A DNA stretch of 64,000 nucleotides from Incurvaria masculella (Eukaryota; Arthropoda; Insecta; Lepidoptera; Incurvariidae). The notes below the pieces were generated by a model. It was given only the letters and a program-made list of their open reading frames with translations, searched no databases and was not told the origin of the DNA. The translations under genes were made by a program, and so were the position numbers. Positions 11,463 to 24,092 of the stretch are shown here, piece after piece (position 1 is the first letter of the stretch; each line of letters begins with the position of its first letter). The DNA lies in contig OX335642.1 in the NCBI GenBank assembly GCA_946894095.1, positions 23,633,021 through 23,697,020 of the forward strand. Direction: 5' to 3'.

Positions 11463-12951
11463 GTAAGTACTTTTGTGATTTCAATGTGAACAATGGCTGG
11501 CTAAACCGGATTTTTCTCATCAAGACTGTGATTTTGAGATACTAGTTAACAAATTCTATAATTGTTTTGCGGTGTGGTAGATCACAGTTTCTGTGGAAAC
11601 TATAGAGGGATTCACATAAAAGGCACAACACGTCATCGTATCTTTTGTTGCGGTCAACGAAACGATAGGAGAATGGCCGGCCCTTAAATATAATTAGTTA
11701 AATCACTATTCACTTACTCTGGCTCTATGTCTACTCGCCTCAACTTAAGAAACACTTTCGATTTTTGAAACGATTTCAGTGCGTTTGTTCCTCCATAAAG
11801 CCTGATTCTTCCCATTATAAGCTAGTAACCATCCCTCTAAATTACCTAAGGAGTGAACCAATGAAATATGAGTGAAGTTGGGAAAAATCAACTCTTCTCG
11901 TCCGACATTAACGTAGGCGGAGTCGTGGCTATCGACATGTATGTATGTATCAACAAAAGGCAAATCAATAGAGTTGTTTTCATATTTTGATATGAATTAT
12001 ACGACACTAGTGCTAAATTTAAGAAAACGTTCTAAGCAGTGACGAATGAACTCAATGTTTGAATATTTACTCAAATTATAAAATAAAATATGAGGTGTTA
12101 TACTGACAAATAACCAGTGACCCAGTTTGCTTAGACCGTCTCCTCTTTACCTCGCTCCTCCGTGGGTATTAGCTATCCATGCCCAGTTACATTTATGAAA
12201 AAAGTAAATTCATTTTTTTTTTGCATCGAAGACAAAGATGGCGCATGTCATGATATAGACCTAATCATTTACAAAATAAAGTATGGAGATAATACTAACA
12301 CAGCGGATTATAACAAATTTACCGGTTGTTTGAAAATGAATTAAAGCGGTCTATGAACCTGAGAGATAGCTAGAGATAATATATATAAATCTGTAAATAC
12401 ACACCATCATGCCACTCTCTCGGAAAGGTATAGGCATACACGATAGAGGCTACGTCCAATTAGTAGTGTACCTTTTTCGCTTCTTCCATCTTTAAACTTG
12501 AATCTCTCATGCTCTTTAAATACAAAAGTATCAAATACGGCCAATAAAAAAAAGAAACTCTATATTGAACAGGTCCCCAATTAGAACCACTTAATTCGTT
12601 GTACGACTGAACTCGAACCAGCAAACGAACCTCTGGCTAGCGGTGCATCTGTCGCAGGGGCAACATACATAAAGACGAACTCTAGACTGTGGGACACAAT
12701 AAAGACTGACTTAATATACTAAACAATTTTAATTTAAAAAAGTTAAAAAAAACTGTAACCCGACTACTAAAAGGTAAAAAATAAGGTAGGTGATGTTTGA
12801 TTTCATCGTTTTATTGGTTCGGTCAAACAGCCCCTACCTTGTAACTTTTTTATGTTTTCTATGCCTATGTTAACCGGCCCGTAATAAAGAATCCATCGAT
12901 ATGCATTAAAATCGGATCGGTGGAACATACGAACATAAATATAAATATACA
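11463..12951. other. Putative intron sequence, no gene
   Basis: Chance frames only. A short piece at 12165-12195 resembles the 3' end of SINE family A. Confidence 0.4.
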
Positions 12952-13727
12952 TACCCGGGTGGTCCCAGAAGTACCCGACCTGACGCATAGATGGCGGTTA
13001 TTATTTGAAAAATCTGACTTCGTTCGAAACTACAAATCCAATTTAATTTACATTAAAAAAAAAACACGCTACGCTCTTTTGTTTTTGTTTGTCATCCATC
13101 AATAGTGAACGCTCTCAGCGAAGTTTTAAACATGAAAAAAAAATGGTCACCGTTATGTGATTCAATATACTTTTATCTGAAATGTCTGACTCCAATGAAT
13201 ATTAAAGCTGAGCTGAATTCAACTCTGAGGGAGTCTGCTCCAATCGTTTACGACGGTAAAATATTGGGTGGTAGAGTTTATATAGACGGGATCGTACAAG
13301 TTGCCAAGACGAACATCGCAGTGGTCGACCAAATTTAAAAAAATTGTGACCACGTCAGATACGGTAAAGAGAATCCATACAAAAGTATAGGATGACCGTC
13401 GGCTGAAAGTGCGCGAGCTAGCAGATATGGTAGACATTTGAAAAAGTGTTGACATCGAATATTGATCGAAAATTTGGACATGAGGAAGCTGTGCACAAGG
13501 TCGGCGCCGCGTTTACTCACAGTGGAACAAAAACTTCGTGTTCATGTTTCAGTCGAGTGTTTGGCGATGTTTTACAAAAATAAAGCTGAATTTGCAGCGA
13601 TTCGTAACAACGGACGAGACCTGGGTCCATCATTTCACACCTGAGACCATAATCAAAACAATGGACTCAAAGGGGTGAACCCTGCTCCAAAGAAGGCTAA
13701 GACGGTTCGATCTGCTAGAAACTTCGT

Positions 13728-14061
13728 TCGGTTCGGTTCCGTACCCAAAGGGTGAAAACGGAACCCTATTACTAAGCATCCGCTGTCCGTCCGTCCATCC
13801 GTCCGTCCGTCTGTCCGTCCGTCCGTCCGTCCGTCCGTCCGTCCGTCCGTCTGTCAGAGGGCTGTATCTCATGAACCGTAATAGGTAGGCAGCTGAAATT
13901 TTCACAGAGTATGTATTTATTTTGCCGCTATAACAACAAATAGGTAAACTAAAAAAAATATAAAAAAATTAACATACAAAAAAATTTTTTTTAGTTATAT
14001 CTTGTACGATGTTACGGAACCCTTTTTGGACGAGTAAGACTCGCACTTAGCCGGTTTTTTG
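13728..14061 (+). repeat. Lepidopteran 'TTCCGTACCC...TTGGCCGG' repeat, copy 2, nested in mariner
   Basis: It begins GGTTCCGTACCCAAAGGGT, continues GGAACCCTATTACTAAGC, and ends ACTCGCACTTAGCCGG plus a T-run. The (CCGT)n tract is expanded here (about 13786-13852), making this copy longer than the others. It splits the transposase frame of the surrounding mariner, so it inserted later. Confidence 0.75.
13786..13852 (+). repeat. CCGT microsatellite
   Basis: About 16 units of CCGT with few interruptions, inside the nested repeat in mariner. It creates a false minus frame of repeated Asp-Gly-Arg-Thr. Confidence 0.9.
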
Positions 14062-15092
14062 AATTGCGCGTGGGATAATTTTCATTTATATTTTCACAAA
14101 ATTAAAAGCGATTATGCAGTTTTATTGCGGCCAAATTTGGAAAAAAGAAAGTTTCATCAAGACAATACACCAGTTCACAGATCCGTAATTGCAATGGCCG
14201 TAATTTATTTATTTATTTATTTAGGAGTTTAATTTATTTATTTAATTAACGAGTTAAAATTTAAATTGCTTCCTCATGCACCATTCCTCGCCAGATTTTG
14301 CCCCCTCGGGTTATTTTCTCTTTCCAAACTTGAAAAAATGGCTCGGCGGTAAAGATTTGCCAACAATAAAGAGGTCGAGTCGGCGGTTGATGGCTATTTT
14401 AAGGAGCTCGACGGTTCTTATTATATGTACATAAAAAAAGTATCGAAGCTATCGAACATCGATGGAAAAAGTGTATTGAGTTAAAATAAGACTATGTAAA
14501 GAATTAAAAAGTAATTTAAAGAAAATATTTTCGCTGTTAGGTTAGGTTATTTTTTGAACCACCCACGTAGAGTGCTAAAATGATAACCCTGCCCTTTGGC
14601 TTCACTGTAGTCGAGTGAAAAAATCTCCTATTTTCCCAACTGTAACAGTTTGGTAGTTTGTCCTCCTTTCACGCAACGATCGATCTAGGTAATTTTCTGC
14701 ATAGATATAGTTTATGATCCGGGAAGTGACTAAGATTATTTTTAATCCCGATTTTTTTTCAATATTTTTCGAGCGGATTCGGGTACCGCAGCTAATTAAT
14801 ATTAAGGAAAAAGTGTCATTAATAAACGTGAATATTACTTCTTGTCCTGCTGTGACGTACCCGATTCTCGGTTTATTTACTGTACGCGCACGCGCCCCCG
14901 TCACCGGCTAGTACTCATCGTCACACATTGTTTCATTCGACATGACTCACATTGGACAAGACATTCTATGACAAGTTCTTCGCGGGGTACCCCAACTAGA
15001 CATGTCACACGACAGTCCAATGCTCTACAGTATACTGTGTCCCTGCAATTTGTGCGATCGGAGATAAATATTTCTCCTAAAGCGTCATAAAA

Positions 15093-15213
15093 ATGAATTT
15101 AGAATGGGACAATCACACTATAGCAGTGACAGCAGTATTCTTAGTGCCTGTGTCGTTCGCAATAATAGTGTATTTGGTGATATTGCTTTATGTCTTATTT
15201 AAAACAAAACTTG
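15093..15213 (+). CDS. Array exon 2: putative alternative first exon, single-pass membrane anchor
   Basis: ATG (context AAAATGA) opens 40 codons plus one base before GTAAGTG, so the donor is phase 1. The N-terminus is short and acidic and holds an N-glycosylation sequon at residues 7-9 (NHT). Residues 10-35 form a long hydrophobic stretch, and the end is basic (FKTKL). By the positive-inside rule this predicts N-outside/C-inside topology. The sequon is probably too near the membrane to be used. The segment AIIVYLVILLY resembles VIIAYLIIGLC in array exon 3, suggesting common descent of these neighbours. The frame would run on after the donor for over 40 codons, but that part looks like intron. 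Confidence 0.7.
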
Positions 15214-15689
15214 GTAAGTGTATGCACATTGTTTTGGAATTATCGTTGTGTACTTGTAACCAACAAGCCGGGCTACACAAGCCCTGTATCTTCATGCAGC
15301 GTCTGTGTTGCCAGTGTCTATTGCAAGATATAAAACTATGGTTTTAAAATAATCAAGTCAAACAGCAGCATTAGCGCTAATCAGTAAATCAACAAAGTAA
15401 ATATGTTAATGTATGGTCTAGCTAAAATTTAAAGATTAAACAAGCTTTGTGTTCTCTAACTAGGCAAATATTCATAAAATATCATAAAAAATGTCAGGTA
15501 TTTACCGCTATTATTATATACTATCTACTATCTACACTATCCAAAATATCGTCGAGTTCGTTCGACTGGCCAGCCTGTAGCCCCAGTGGCGCGACGCCTT
15601 GAGGTTCGATAAGCTGGGTGAAGCAACTCTGAGTCCGGTTCTAGATGGGTGTCCGTTTTGGACCGTTGATGTTGGCCGTCGTTTGGATT

Positions 15690-15830
15690 CCACGTAAAAC
15701 TGTATACCCTTCCTTAATTACTAGGTGGTAGGGTTAATCCCGCTCGGGTCGGTACCAGCGCATTGAATGAACGATGGTCGAAGCGGCAATGATAATTGTT
15801 AGTTTTTTCCATCAAACGTAGACGATGCCG
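15690..15830 (+). repeat. tRNA-type SINE family A, middle fragment
   Basis: It shares CACGTAAAACTGTA, ACTAGGTGGTAGGGTTAA, CCCGCTCGGGT and GGTCGAAGCGGCAAT with the fuller copies at 36583 and 61270. Confidence 0.6.
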
Positions 15831-16651
15831 TTTATACGCTGGATTCGCGTGTTTACATAAATCATTAGTCTGAGTTTGCTTTTGACAGGTTGAATAAGTA
15901 CGTTTTTACGTAACTTCGAAGTTCTGTAAACGCCAATTTTGGTGAGAGCTCGGACTACTCCTACAGAGCGGTAGTGAAACGAAAAGTAAGAAGCCCATTA
16001 TCACCGAACGTTTTGCCTAGGTTCTTAACTGCGAGGTAACACATCTACGTATTTAAATGTATATTAAAAACACGGTAAATAAATAGAGAAGTACATTTAT
16101 AGGAGGAAGTTGTTGTCTGTGTGGCCAAGGTCAAATGAGCCTTAGTCATAACTGAACAAAATTATCATCTTCGAAAACCTATAATTTTCAAATTCATTAC
16201 ATGATTAAAATGATACCGGGGTATGATTACACGATGAATTTGGCTATAATAATAATTTACATTTATCAGGGGAAACTGTGATAAAACGTCAAGTTGCCGA
16301 TTAAGGGGGATTTAGACGATAGTTTAGAAATTACTCGGTCGCTGGGTTGGTGAGGAAATCGATTTCAAAATAAAGTCTTGATGCGATACTGTCCGACGTA
16401 AGTAGGCATTATATTGATAATGTTACATATCTATTGAATTTATAGCGTCTAAAATGATACAACCGGATTAATTGTTTTCGAAACATTCTTACATTTTTAA
16501 TCATTTACGATACGTTTTATTACATGAATACCTAGATCTGATCGTATCTTCTGATTGGCATCGATGCGTAAAGCATTATTAGAAGTCGTTCCTTGAGGGA
16601 TGACCAGATCACATGAAAAAATAAAATTTTTAACGTAAAACATTTGTAATA

Positions 16652-17253
16652 GGTCGGGGAAAAAGTCTTTTTGCAAATGGTATGTAATAATTTTTTTTGG
16701 CTGTACTAATTGGATCTGACTAGTTTTGATGACATTAAAAAGGTAACATATTAAAAAAAAACCAATCAGTAAAATGTTGTTTCCCGCTATTTTTTCGACA
16801 CTCATTGTCACTCATTTTAAAAAATGTCGACGAAATTCGACATTTTTTAAAATGAGTGACAGTAAGAGTAGCATAAAGTTGGTTTAAGCGTTTTCAATCC
16901 GGGAATTTTGATGTTAAATATGCACCTTGCTCTGGTCCCCCTTGTACGAATAAAATGGACGCCATTTTTTTAAAATTGGAGCACGGTCGGCATATAAGTA
17001 GTTACGAAATAGCTGAAGAACTGTAAATTGACCACAAAACAGTTTTGATCCAATTGAAAAAAACTGGGTACACAAAAAAGCTCGATATATGGGTGCCACA
17101 CGAGCTGACTGAAAAAAACCTAATGAACCGTGCACTCATTTGCGACTCTTCATTGAGACCAACTTTTTTGAAAAGATTGATAACTGGTGATGTAAAGTGA
17201 ATCACGTACGACAAGAACATGCGAAAAAGGTCATGGTCAAAGGTCGGTCAGGC
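16652..17253 (+). mobile_element. mariner transposon, 5' half, second family
   Basis: The left end AGGTCGGGGAAAAAGTC follows a TA. Plus-strand transposase pieces include QSGNFDVKYAP (16897), the block EHGRHISSYEIAEEL (16980), GYTKKLDIWVPHELTEKN (17069) and ITGDVK (17178). In the last the expected catalytic Asp is present, but the following Glu-Lys-Trp is altered. Matching sequence stops near 17253 and the 3' half is missing. A 24-bp perfect inverted repeat lies at the expected start of the transposase frame. Inactive. Confidence 0.75.
16807..16860. repeat. Perfect 24-bp inverted repeat with 6-nt loop inside the mariner 5' region
   Basis: Arms 16807-16830 and 16837-16860 are exact reverse complements (arm begins GTCACTCATTTTAAAAAATG). 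They flank the likely transposase start, where a short inverted duplication seems to have formed. Confidence 0.85.
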
Positions 17254-17736
17254 TTCACGCTAGTCTAGTAGCTGTAGACAATGTAGACAAAAGACTAGGT
17301 ACATGTCTACAGACAACAGACGATATCAATATCTACAATGTGAATAACAAATGTTAAAATGGCAGACCAAACCAGATTTCAGGTCATAATATTGGCTTAC
17401 TCTATATTGGGAACAATAACCACAAAGTTATACAACAATAACCCAAATTATTTAAACTTAGGTTCTATACCTTTGGGAGGGAGATTCTTTGTTATGTAGT
17501 AAATAATGTTGTTATTTTTGTTTTATGTATTTCTTTCTGTGTTTTCTCCTAAATAAATAATAAACATCTACACACATACAAAAAAGTAAATCGATCTAAC
17601 GTATGACAATTACTTGCACCTATCGTTTTTAGTCGACCAATCAATCGTATGAGCCCCCACCGATTCAAATCGGTGTGGTGTCAATGTATTTGTTGACACT
17701 GAAACTTGCGTCGCTGTTTGTATAAATCACTCCAAG

Positions 17737-17830
17737 ATGTCTTTAGTGCTGCTATTTTTTTCGCCTCTTTTCTTAGTGATTATCGCGTATTTGATCATAG
17801 GCCTCTGCTTTCACTTCTACACATGTTTTG
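17737..17830 (+). CDS. Array exon 3: putative alternative first exon, single-pass membrane anchor
   Basis: ATG opens 31 codons plus one base before GTGAGTTG, a phase-1 donor. Residues 3-24 are almost wholly hydrophobic. The tail HFYTCF has a His and a Cys. There is hardly any N-terminal domain, as expected for a signal anchor. The 80 bases upstream hold two small palindromes (17659-17674 and 17678-17699) that might lie in the promoter or 5' leader. It was found by reading the plus strand for ATG + hydrophobic stretch + donor. The next array member is over 12 kb away. Confidence 0.65.
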
Positions 17831-18184
17831 GTGAGTTGTTTAAAGTATTAAATTGAAATTTCATAGTTAATGCCAATAAAATGTATGTGCAATTACATTC
17901 AATGGTGCGCCACTCAGTGTTAGTAGAAACATTAACCTTAAGCTAAAATATGTTCACAGTCAAAATTCTAAGTTTAACTAAAGTGCTAACATTAATGCGC
18001 GGATTATCTCCCGACTAAATCGCACTTTAACTGGTAAGTCCGGAGAGAGTCCACTCTGAATACGGCTGCAATTTTTATAGTAGTATTCAAAGTGGGTGTG
18101 CTAACTTTAATATGCGGTTATCTCCGTACTAAGTCGCATTTTGTATGGTTAGTTCACTGGACTAATACTCCAGGAACTTTAGCC

Positions 18185-19030
18185 TTAAATCAGCACTTAG
18201 AAAAACATTAAATCCGAAATCCTTTTTTTTTTCTCATTAACGTAGTATTTCATGTGGACGTGTGTACATTAAGTTTGCAACATTTTGGGGGGTCCGGAAG
18301 ATAGAAATAAAATATGAAATATGTTTAAAAAATGATATCTCCTAAACAAATATTTAGAAATGTTATTTAAAAATGTTATATGTTAGCTAATTAAAGGTGT
18401 AACATTACTGTGAATTTGCAACAATTTCTTATTTACGGAACTGTGTAAATTTTTTTTTGTACTTTTAATATCTGTAATATTTAGTATCTGCAAAGCAAAT
18501 AATGAAAATTCTATTTTATTTTCTGAAATTGGAAACTGACCGCAAACTCTATATTCTGTGAAATTTGTAAAATGTTGCAAATATTAGAAGCACATTTTTT
18601 TTCATTTATAATGTTTACATTCACACAAAAGCTAATCAAAAAATTCGAAATACGTATAAAATCGTTCGTTGTATAGTTTCTAAAGAATTTAATTTGCTTT
18701 TACATATTCTAGAAATAAATATAGCAATAGCAAGTTAGGTTCGCGGCATAGATTTTTTTTAGTAAAAACATTTTTTTAAATACATTTCCTTAATTACAAA
18801 ATTGTTGCAAATTCACGGTTACATTACGCCTTAAAAGACTTAACATATAATTTTTTTTAATACCGTTTCTAAATATTTGTTTAGGTGATATATATTTTTT
18901 AATACATTTTAATTTTTTTTTCTATCTTCCGGGCCCCGCTAAATGTTGCAAACTTAATGTAAGCATATGAACATGAAATTATATATTTCTGAGAAAAAAA
19001 AATTATTTCGGATTTCATGTGCTTCTCAAA
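18185..19030. repeat. Long imperfect inverted repeat (foldback MITE)
   Basis: About 18190-18440 matches the reverse complement of 18790-19030. Shared stretches include TTAAGTTTGCAACATTTTG versus its complement at 18940, AACAAATATTTAGAAA versus 18870, and TGTGAATTTGCAACAATTT versus 18810. About 840 bp in all, with arms about 80% alike. The 65-codon minus frame inside is chance. Confidence 0.65.
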
Positions 19031-19764
19031 CCGTATCTACCCCGCTCTATAATCTGCGTATAAAATGTTGATAGTTTATTCCATGAAGGCTCACCTCCAT
19101 GGTTTACTCTGAATATGACTGATATCTAAGGGATTGCTATACGAATTATATATAATTATATGGATATAATGTGTTATTTCCGACTTTAATTTGTTGCTAT
19201 TTTACAGCCACCTATGGAAAATTACTGTTCAGTTAAATAAAATAAGGAATATCTTCTTGTGATCCATTTCAAACGATTTTCATTTGAACTGTCAGTATGG
19301 CGTAAGCGACCAGTGTCCCCATCACCTGAAATTATTAAGCATTCAGTGAATTCATTTAAAAACGTATGTTTAAACTTTTACAAATACTTTACTATAGTGC
19401 AAGCCCGTTCTTGTTCTCATGTAATGAACGGAGTGCAATTCACAGATAACAATTTATCATTTACGTTTTGCTTTTGGAAGCCGCGATCGCCGATTATTTT
19501 ATGTCGTCGCACTCTAATTAGAATTATTAGAAAGGGACAACCCTAGGTGACTCGAGTTAACCTTTTCAAACGAGTCGCGCGTGTGTGGTTCCTTTCTTAT
19601 ACTATGTTTAGCTCTTGGTCCGATTTTAACAATCGTTACCGAAAGCGCGTTCCAAACTGGTCCGATACGCGCAGACGCCCTCAAAATGGCTTCCCTTGAA
19701 CGGTATGACATCATCGTTACGTGCTCACGCTTTGGAGGTAGGGCACCGTGTGTGCAACTTTTTT

Positions 19765-19890
19765 AATGTTAAGCGCGGCATATGGCGTGCGCCAGGACCT
19801 CACAAAAAGCGCGCACCGATGCCCATGGGCTTTAGGACTTTCACAGGGGCTTCGAAAACCATGCCGGTATTTCACAAATCATTGAATGTC
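19765..19890 (-). repeat. LINE 3' terminal fragment (jockey/CR1-like), minus
   Basis: It is the reverse complement of the 3' piece seen at 32895 and 41760. It shares GTTAAGCGCGGCATATGGCG and the GGTTTTCGAAGCCCCTGTGA segment. The family encodes the pattern YNLGSFK..VKKHLAGRHG before its stop. Confidence 0.55.
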
Positions 19891-20040
19891 TCTCAGGTGA
19901 AAATCAAAGTTCAGTTTATAGGAATTTATTACATTAAAATTTGATGTGAACTGTTACAACCAATGTCATTTGTTCCATGTATGTTGTTTTGTTTCCGTTA
20001 CAGCCTTATAGCTTTGAGGGTGCAATCTGATTCGGGACGC

Positions 20041-20590
20041 TTAAGGTGGCCCATCCCGCTCATCTCCCCATACAAAAGGGGAAAGAAGATCACGCCCATA
20101 TTTCTTGTCAGAGATCCAAAATTTTGCTCAAAATAGCTTTATTTGATCGAACTAGATGTCTGATGACCATTGACATTGTAAAATTGTGTTTGGTTTCTAA
20201 GTTATAAGGTCCGAAAGTTCGAATTTTTCGCGCGTTTTATACAATAACTTTGGAGGTGGATTACGCTATGATAAAGTAAGAACATCTTAAAAAGATTAGT
20301 CTTCAGACATAGCTTATTTAATCAAGATTTATAGTCTATTTGGATTTTGTTAGATTTTTTACTACAGCGGTCGTGGTTTACTTTTAGCTATAAGTCGTTT
20401 TGAAATTAAAATGTTCGTAAATCTTACCAAATCATACACTATGCACATTGTCTTTTTTGTGGACAGGTTGCATCTTCCTCATAACGGAGCCTGTCTTATT
20501 CTTAGAAACAGAGAAGGTCCCAGAGCGCAACAGCACGGTTTTGTACCGTGCCCGCAAATGAGTTGAGGCCGCCGGGTTGGGCCACCTTAA
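20041..20590 (-). mobile_element. TTAA-flanked MITE, copy 3
   Basis: Intact reverse-orientation copy: TTAAGGTGGCCCATCC at left, GGGCCACCTTAA at right. It shares with copy 7 the variant GCAAATGAGTTGAGGCCG near its right end, so these two are a subfamily. Confidence 0.8.
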
Positions 20591-21120
20591 GAGACGTGAC
20601 TCTAGACCGCACACAGATCGTACGCACGGTTGAGAGCATGTGCGCCGAGTACGCTGTCAAATGGCTGTCATCGAGCTGTCATTAAGCGTGTTTATCTGTA
20701 GTTCCCTGATCGCGTGCACTTGTTTTCTGAAATAACGAAGGCCTTTCGCCGTTTGTTAGTCTAGTTAGACATTTCTAGGCCTGAAATAATCACTCTCGAG
20801 ACTTACAAGGCATTTTGGAGGTAGTTAGGATAGGCTCTGATACATATGTCTGCTCAAATTCGTTCCGATTTGATATTGTGCAATTGTAGCAATTTTTTTA
20901 TTTTATTTATTTATTTAGAATATAAATATCTAATACATTATACTGTAATTCTTAAACTAAACCAGGTTTGTCTTATAAGAAATACTGTTAACAAGGTTTT
21001 TTACATGAGCAGTAATATCAATTTGGAACACTAGTACCTATTCACTGTATTCGCTTTCTCTGCGATCTTTGCAATGTACGCATTTTAGAACGTAGGGCTT
21101 GTGTTCGCTTAATGAGTGCA
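20591..21120 (+). repeat. Dispersed repeat, inverted partner at 62.1-62.5 kb
   Basis: GACGTGACTCTAGACCGCAC, TCTCGAGACTTACAAGGCAT and TTCGCTTTCTCTGCGATCTT recur as reverse complements in 62190-62530 in reversed order. This copy has an extra AT-rich block of about 130 bases (20890-21030). It starts exactly at the TTAA of MITE copy 3. Confidence 0.65.
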
Positions 21121-23959
21121 TATGCAAACGGTGATCTACATCTCCGAAACTAGTTATTTAGGCGCTGCGCGAGTCGTACTCCGCGCCGTTTCATCGTCAC
21201 TCGCTGGGCGAGCACCGCATTAATTTTACTTGCGATGCATCAGGAATAAACCGAAGGCATTAGTCTGTGTTAATCCGAGCTCAAATTTCGCAGCAACGAT
21301 AAGATAATACGGTGACGCTATGTACATACTGAAGACATCAATTATACAATTTTGAACATGAGGAAAGTAAACTCGGATTGGTACATATAAGTCGCTTATC
21401 ACCCATATTTCGAAGTGTAAGTAACAGGTAATAAGCGTTATGTAACGTAATGTGTTTCACGTCAAAAGGCATTAACGTAAAACTCAGATAATACGTGTCA
21501 GCGCAACGGTGACGGATCGCAAGTTTGAGCGATGCTAAAAGTAATAAAACTTATTGCAACTGTTTCGGTCCTGGGGCCGCCGCCGGTCTACTCTACCTGG
21601 TGTTCTGGCAAAAATTTAATTGATATTATTTAGGGTTCCGTACACAAAGGGTGAAAACGGAACCCTATTACTAAGCCTCCGCTGTCCGTCCGTCCGTCTG
21701 TCACAGGGCTGTATCTCATGAACCGTAAAAGGTAGGCGCTGAATTTTTCCCAGAGTGTGTATTTATTTTGCCGCTATAACAACAAATAGATAAAATAAAA
21801 AAATTAAGCGGGGTCCCATACAAAAAACGTGATTTTTTTGTGTTAATTCTTGTACGATGGTACGGAACCCTTCGTGTGCGTGTCCGACTCTCACTTGGCC
21901 GGTTTTTTATTGTATTTCTAACTAAAAGTTTAACTTTACACACACGTTGAACTATTTTGTCCGATCCGGCGAGAGTTTTCTTTCCACACTTCTTACGGAA
22001 ACCTGAAAAATTACTACTTTCGCTTCAACCCAAGATTTTTCCTACATACATATATTATGGAGGTTTAGAATTACATATACCAGTACATTTTCACAATTTA
22101 CCTTGAAGAAGAAGGAATTGTTGACTTTGAAAAAGCCGCACGCACTGAATTTCGTATCCACCAATAGCATTTGGGTTGAGAAAAATTGACACTGAAAAAG
22201 GGAATAAACACTCTTGATTTTCTTCCAATGCTTCAAATATAATATTAACTGGTATCAGTAAAATATGAAAAATAATTTAAAATTAAAGTTAACATGTGGT
22301 AGGTAATCTATATGTATAATAAAAATGACCCGTAGGTGGCGCTGTTGCTGAGATCCAGATTTTTTTAAATTTAGCAACACGCCCGCCAAGGTGAAACCAT
22401 ATTTAACCGGGCTCCACTCGGGTGAATGTCAAATGAACGATATCGGCCCGAGCCGACCCGAGCTCAGCTATTATTATATTATTATATAATTTTAGAATAT
22501 GTATAACGAGAGAGCCGTCGTGGCGTCCCACGATTTAGGAACCAACCCTGTTATTTTTAATGGCAACCCCACTCAGCCACCTGTCAAATTATGTCACACT
22601 AGCTTTAGTGTTGATAACGCCTATGATTTAGTGTCTCGTATTTTATTTTATTTTATGTAACTGGACATGGATAGCTAATACCAATCTCGTGGTGTTATTT
22701 TCTTGTAAATCATGTAAACTTTGGGGTAATTTTTTTTCCAGTTTCATAAAGAGATACTAGGTAATTATTAGTAATATGTTGTTACAACCTAGTTCCAACG
22801 GGAAAAAGTAGCAAAAAACTTATTGACCTGCAAAAAGCCACCATCACTGTCACTACGTTCATTATCGTCAACATGTTGAGTACGGTAATTTAGCGCTACT
22901 CCCTCAAATCCTCACTGATTTCTCCCAAGTTCTCTTCAGTGGCCAAGATCCTAATGGGGCGATAGATAGGAGAGTTCGCTGGGGTTGCCCTTTTTTGTGA
23001 ACGGTTTGACCGACCACTTTTGGGTAATACACCTCGTTGCATTCTACAGTTGGATAAAATCCTAACTAATCCTACGGATAAAGTATAAACACGATTATAA
23101 AATGAGCATGCTGTATTGGATTATATTATAAATAAAAGTGATAAGGTTTTAAGAAAGGCATAAAATATTTCATGTTTTCAGTTTAAATAGAAGTCGTTAG
23201 ATGGATGGTTTTATGTTCGAAAACATATTTTACATATAATCTTCGATATTTTTTTAGTCTTTGACCCAATATGATAACGTAATAAGTAGTTGAGAGTGCT
23301 CTTAAATTAGGGTATCAACATATAAATTATATTTATGAAAAGTCAAATATTTAGTTATATACTCGCAAATTATTATCATTTGGAAAAATATCAAACATTA
23401 ACAACTACATACAACACACACACACACTCAATGACCGGTGACTTGCAAAAAACTTCCTGAATTTCAGGATAACCTATCTGCCCCAACAGAGATGCAATAT
23501 ATATTGCCTTATCTGGTATTCCATTTACGTCATAACACTTACCTGTCTGTGCACAGCCTTCAAGTCGGACGAAAAGCATATTTTCTGCATGATACGGTCG
23601 GTTAATCTGGCCTGTAAAACGAGCAACAATATTTTTTATTACAATATTTACTTTTTTATATTAAAATTTAAAAACTATTTTCCAGATTATTCCAGCAGTA
23701 TTTTACAGTTTACTCATATCTAAAGCAAAATCTGTAAATATTTTTTTCTCCGGAAACACAGAAGAGCAAAGGAAGGTTGAACTATTATCATATGGGCATT
23801 ACCCTAGTCTCCGCCGTAACATATTGTGGATATCCCTTCTTTGTTCTGTGGTGGATATAATCCTATAGGAAGCAGGCCGCTCTTCTTGCGCCACACAGTC
23901 CAACTATCAGCGCCGAGCGCAAATGTTCTCACGAAATGCGTGCGACTAGATACAAACCC
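21121..23959. other. No gene apart from the listed repeat
   Basis: Apart from the repeat at 21631, only AT-rich sequence and a CA run at 23413 are seen. Confidence 0.4.
21631..21909 (+). repeat. Lepidopteran 'TTCCGTACCC...TTGGCCGG' repeat, copy 3
   Basis: It has the same ends as the 313-612 copy (AGGGTTCCGTACACAAAGGG to TTGGCCGGTTTTTT) with a short CCGT run. Small internal deletions are present. Confidence 0.75.
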
Positions 23960-24092
23960 TCAAAAGTTTGCGGCTCTATTTTTGTGTGGCATAAAGCAGT
24001 GGTTCCGTACCGCTGAAGGCCGGGAGGACTTGAGGAAAATTGGAGAGGCGTATGTCCAGCAGTGGACGCAAACACGCTGACTGACTGACTGA
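23960..24092 (+). pseudogene. LINE ORF end fragment, second copy
   Basis: The plus strand encodes WFRTAEGREDLRKIGEAYVQQ and then a stop at 24078. The terminal (CTGA)n tail matches the 3.2-kb copy. It is strongly 5'-truncated, as is usual for LINE insertions. Confidence 0.65.

Larger units (their letters stand above)
12952..14569 (+). mobile_element. mariner transposon, degraded, with a nested repeat insertion
   Basis: Degenerate terminal inverted repeats are visible at TACCCGGGTGGTCCC (left) and GAACCACCCACGTA (right), each at a TA. Without the nested insertion the length is near 1.28 kb, normal for mariner. Plus-strand pieces match mariner transposase: LKCLTPMNIKAELNSTLRES (13190), DDRRLKVRELADMV (13393), LTVEQKL (13515), the first catalytic DETWVHHFTPET (13612) and FHQDNTPVH (14154). 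Then come SPDFAPSGYFLFPNLKKW (14290) and the end near 14480. The third catalytic Asp position reads Gly, and there are many stops and shifts. A lepidopteran repeat with a CCGT microsatellite is inserted at 13728-14061. Confidence 0.8.

Noticed and set aside
13630..13905. 91-codon minus frame of repeated Asp-Gly-Arg-Thr
   Set aside because: It is the reverse reading of the CCGT microsatellite inside a mobile element.
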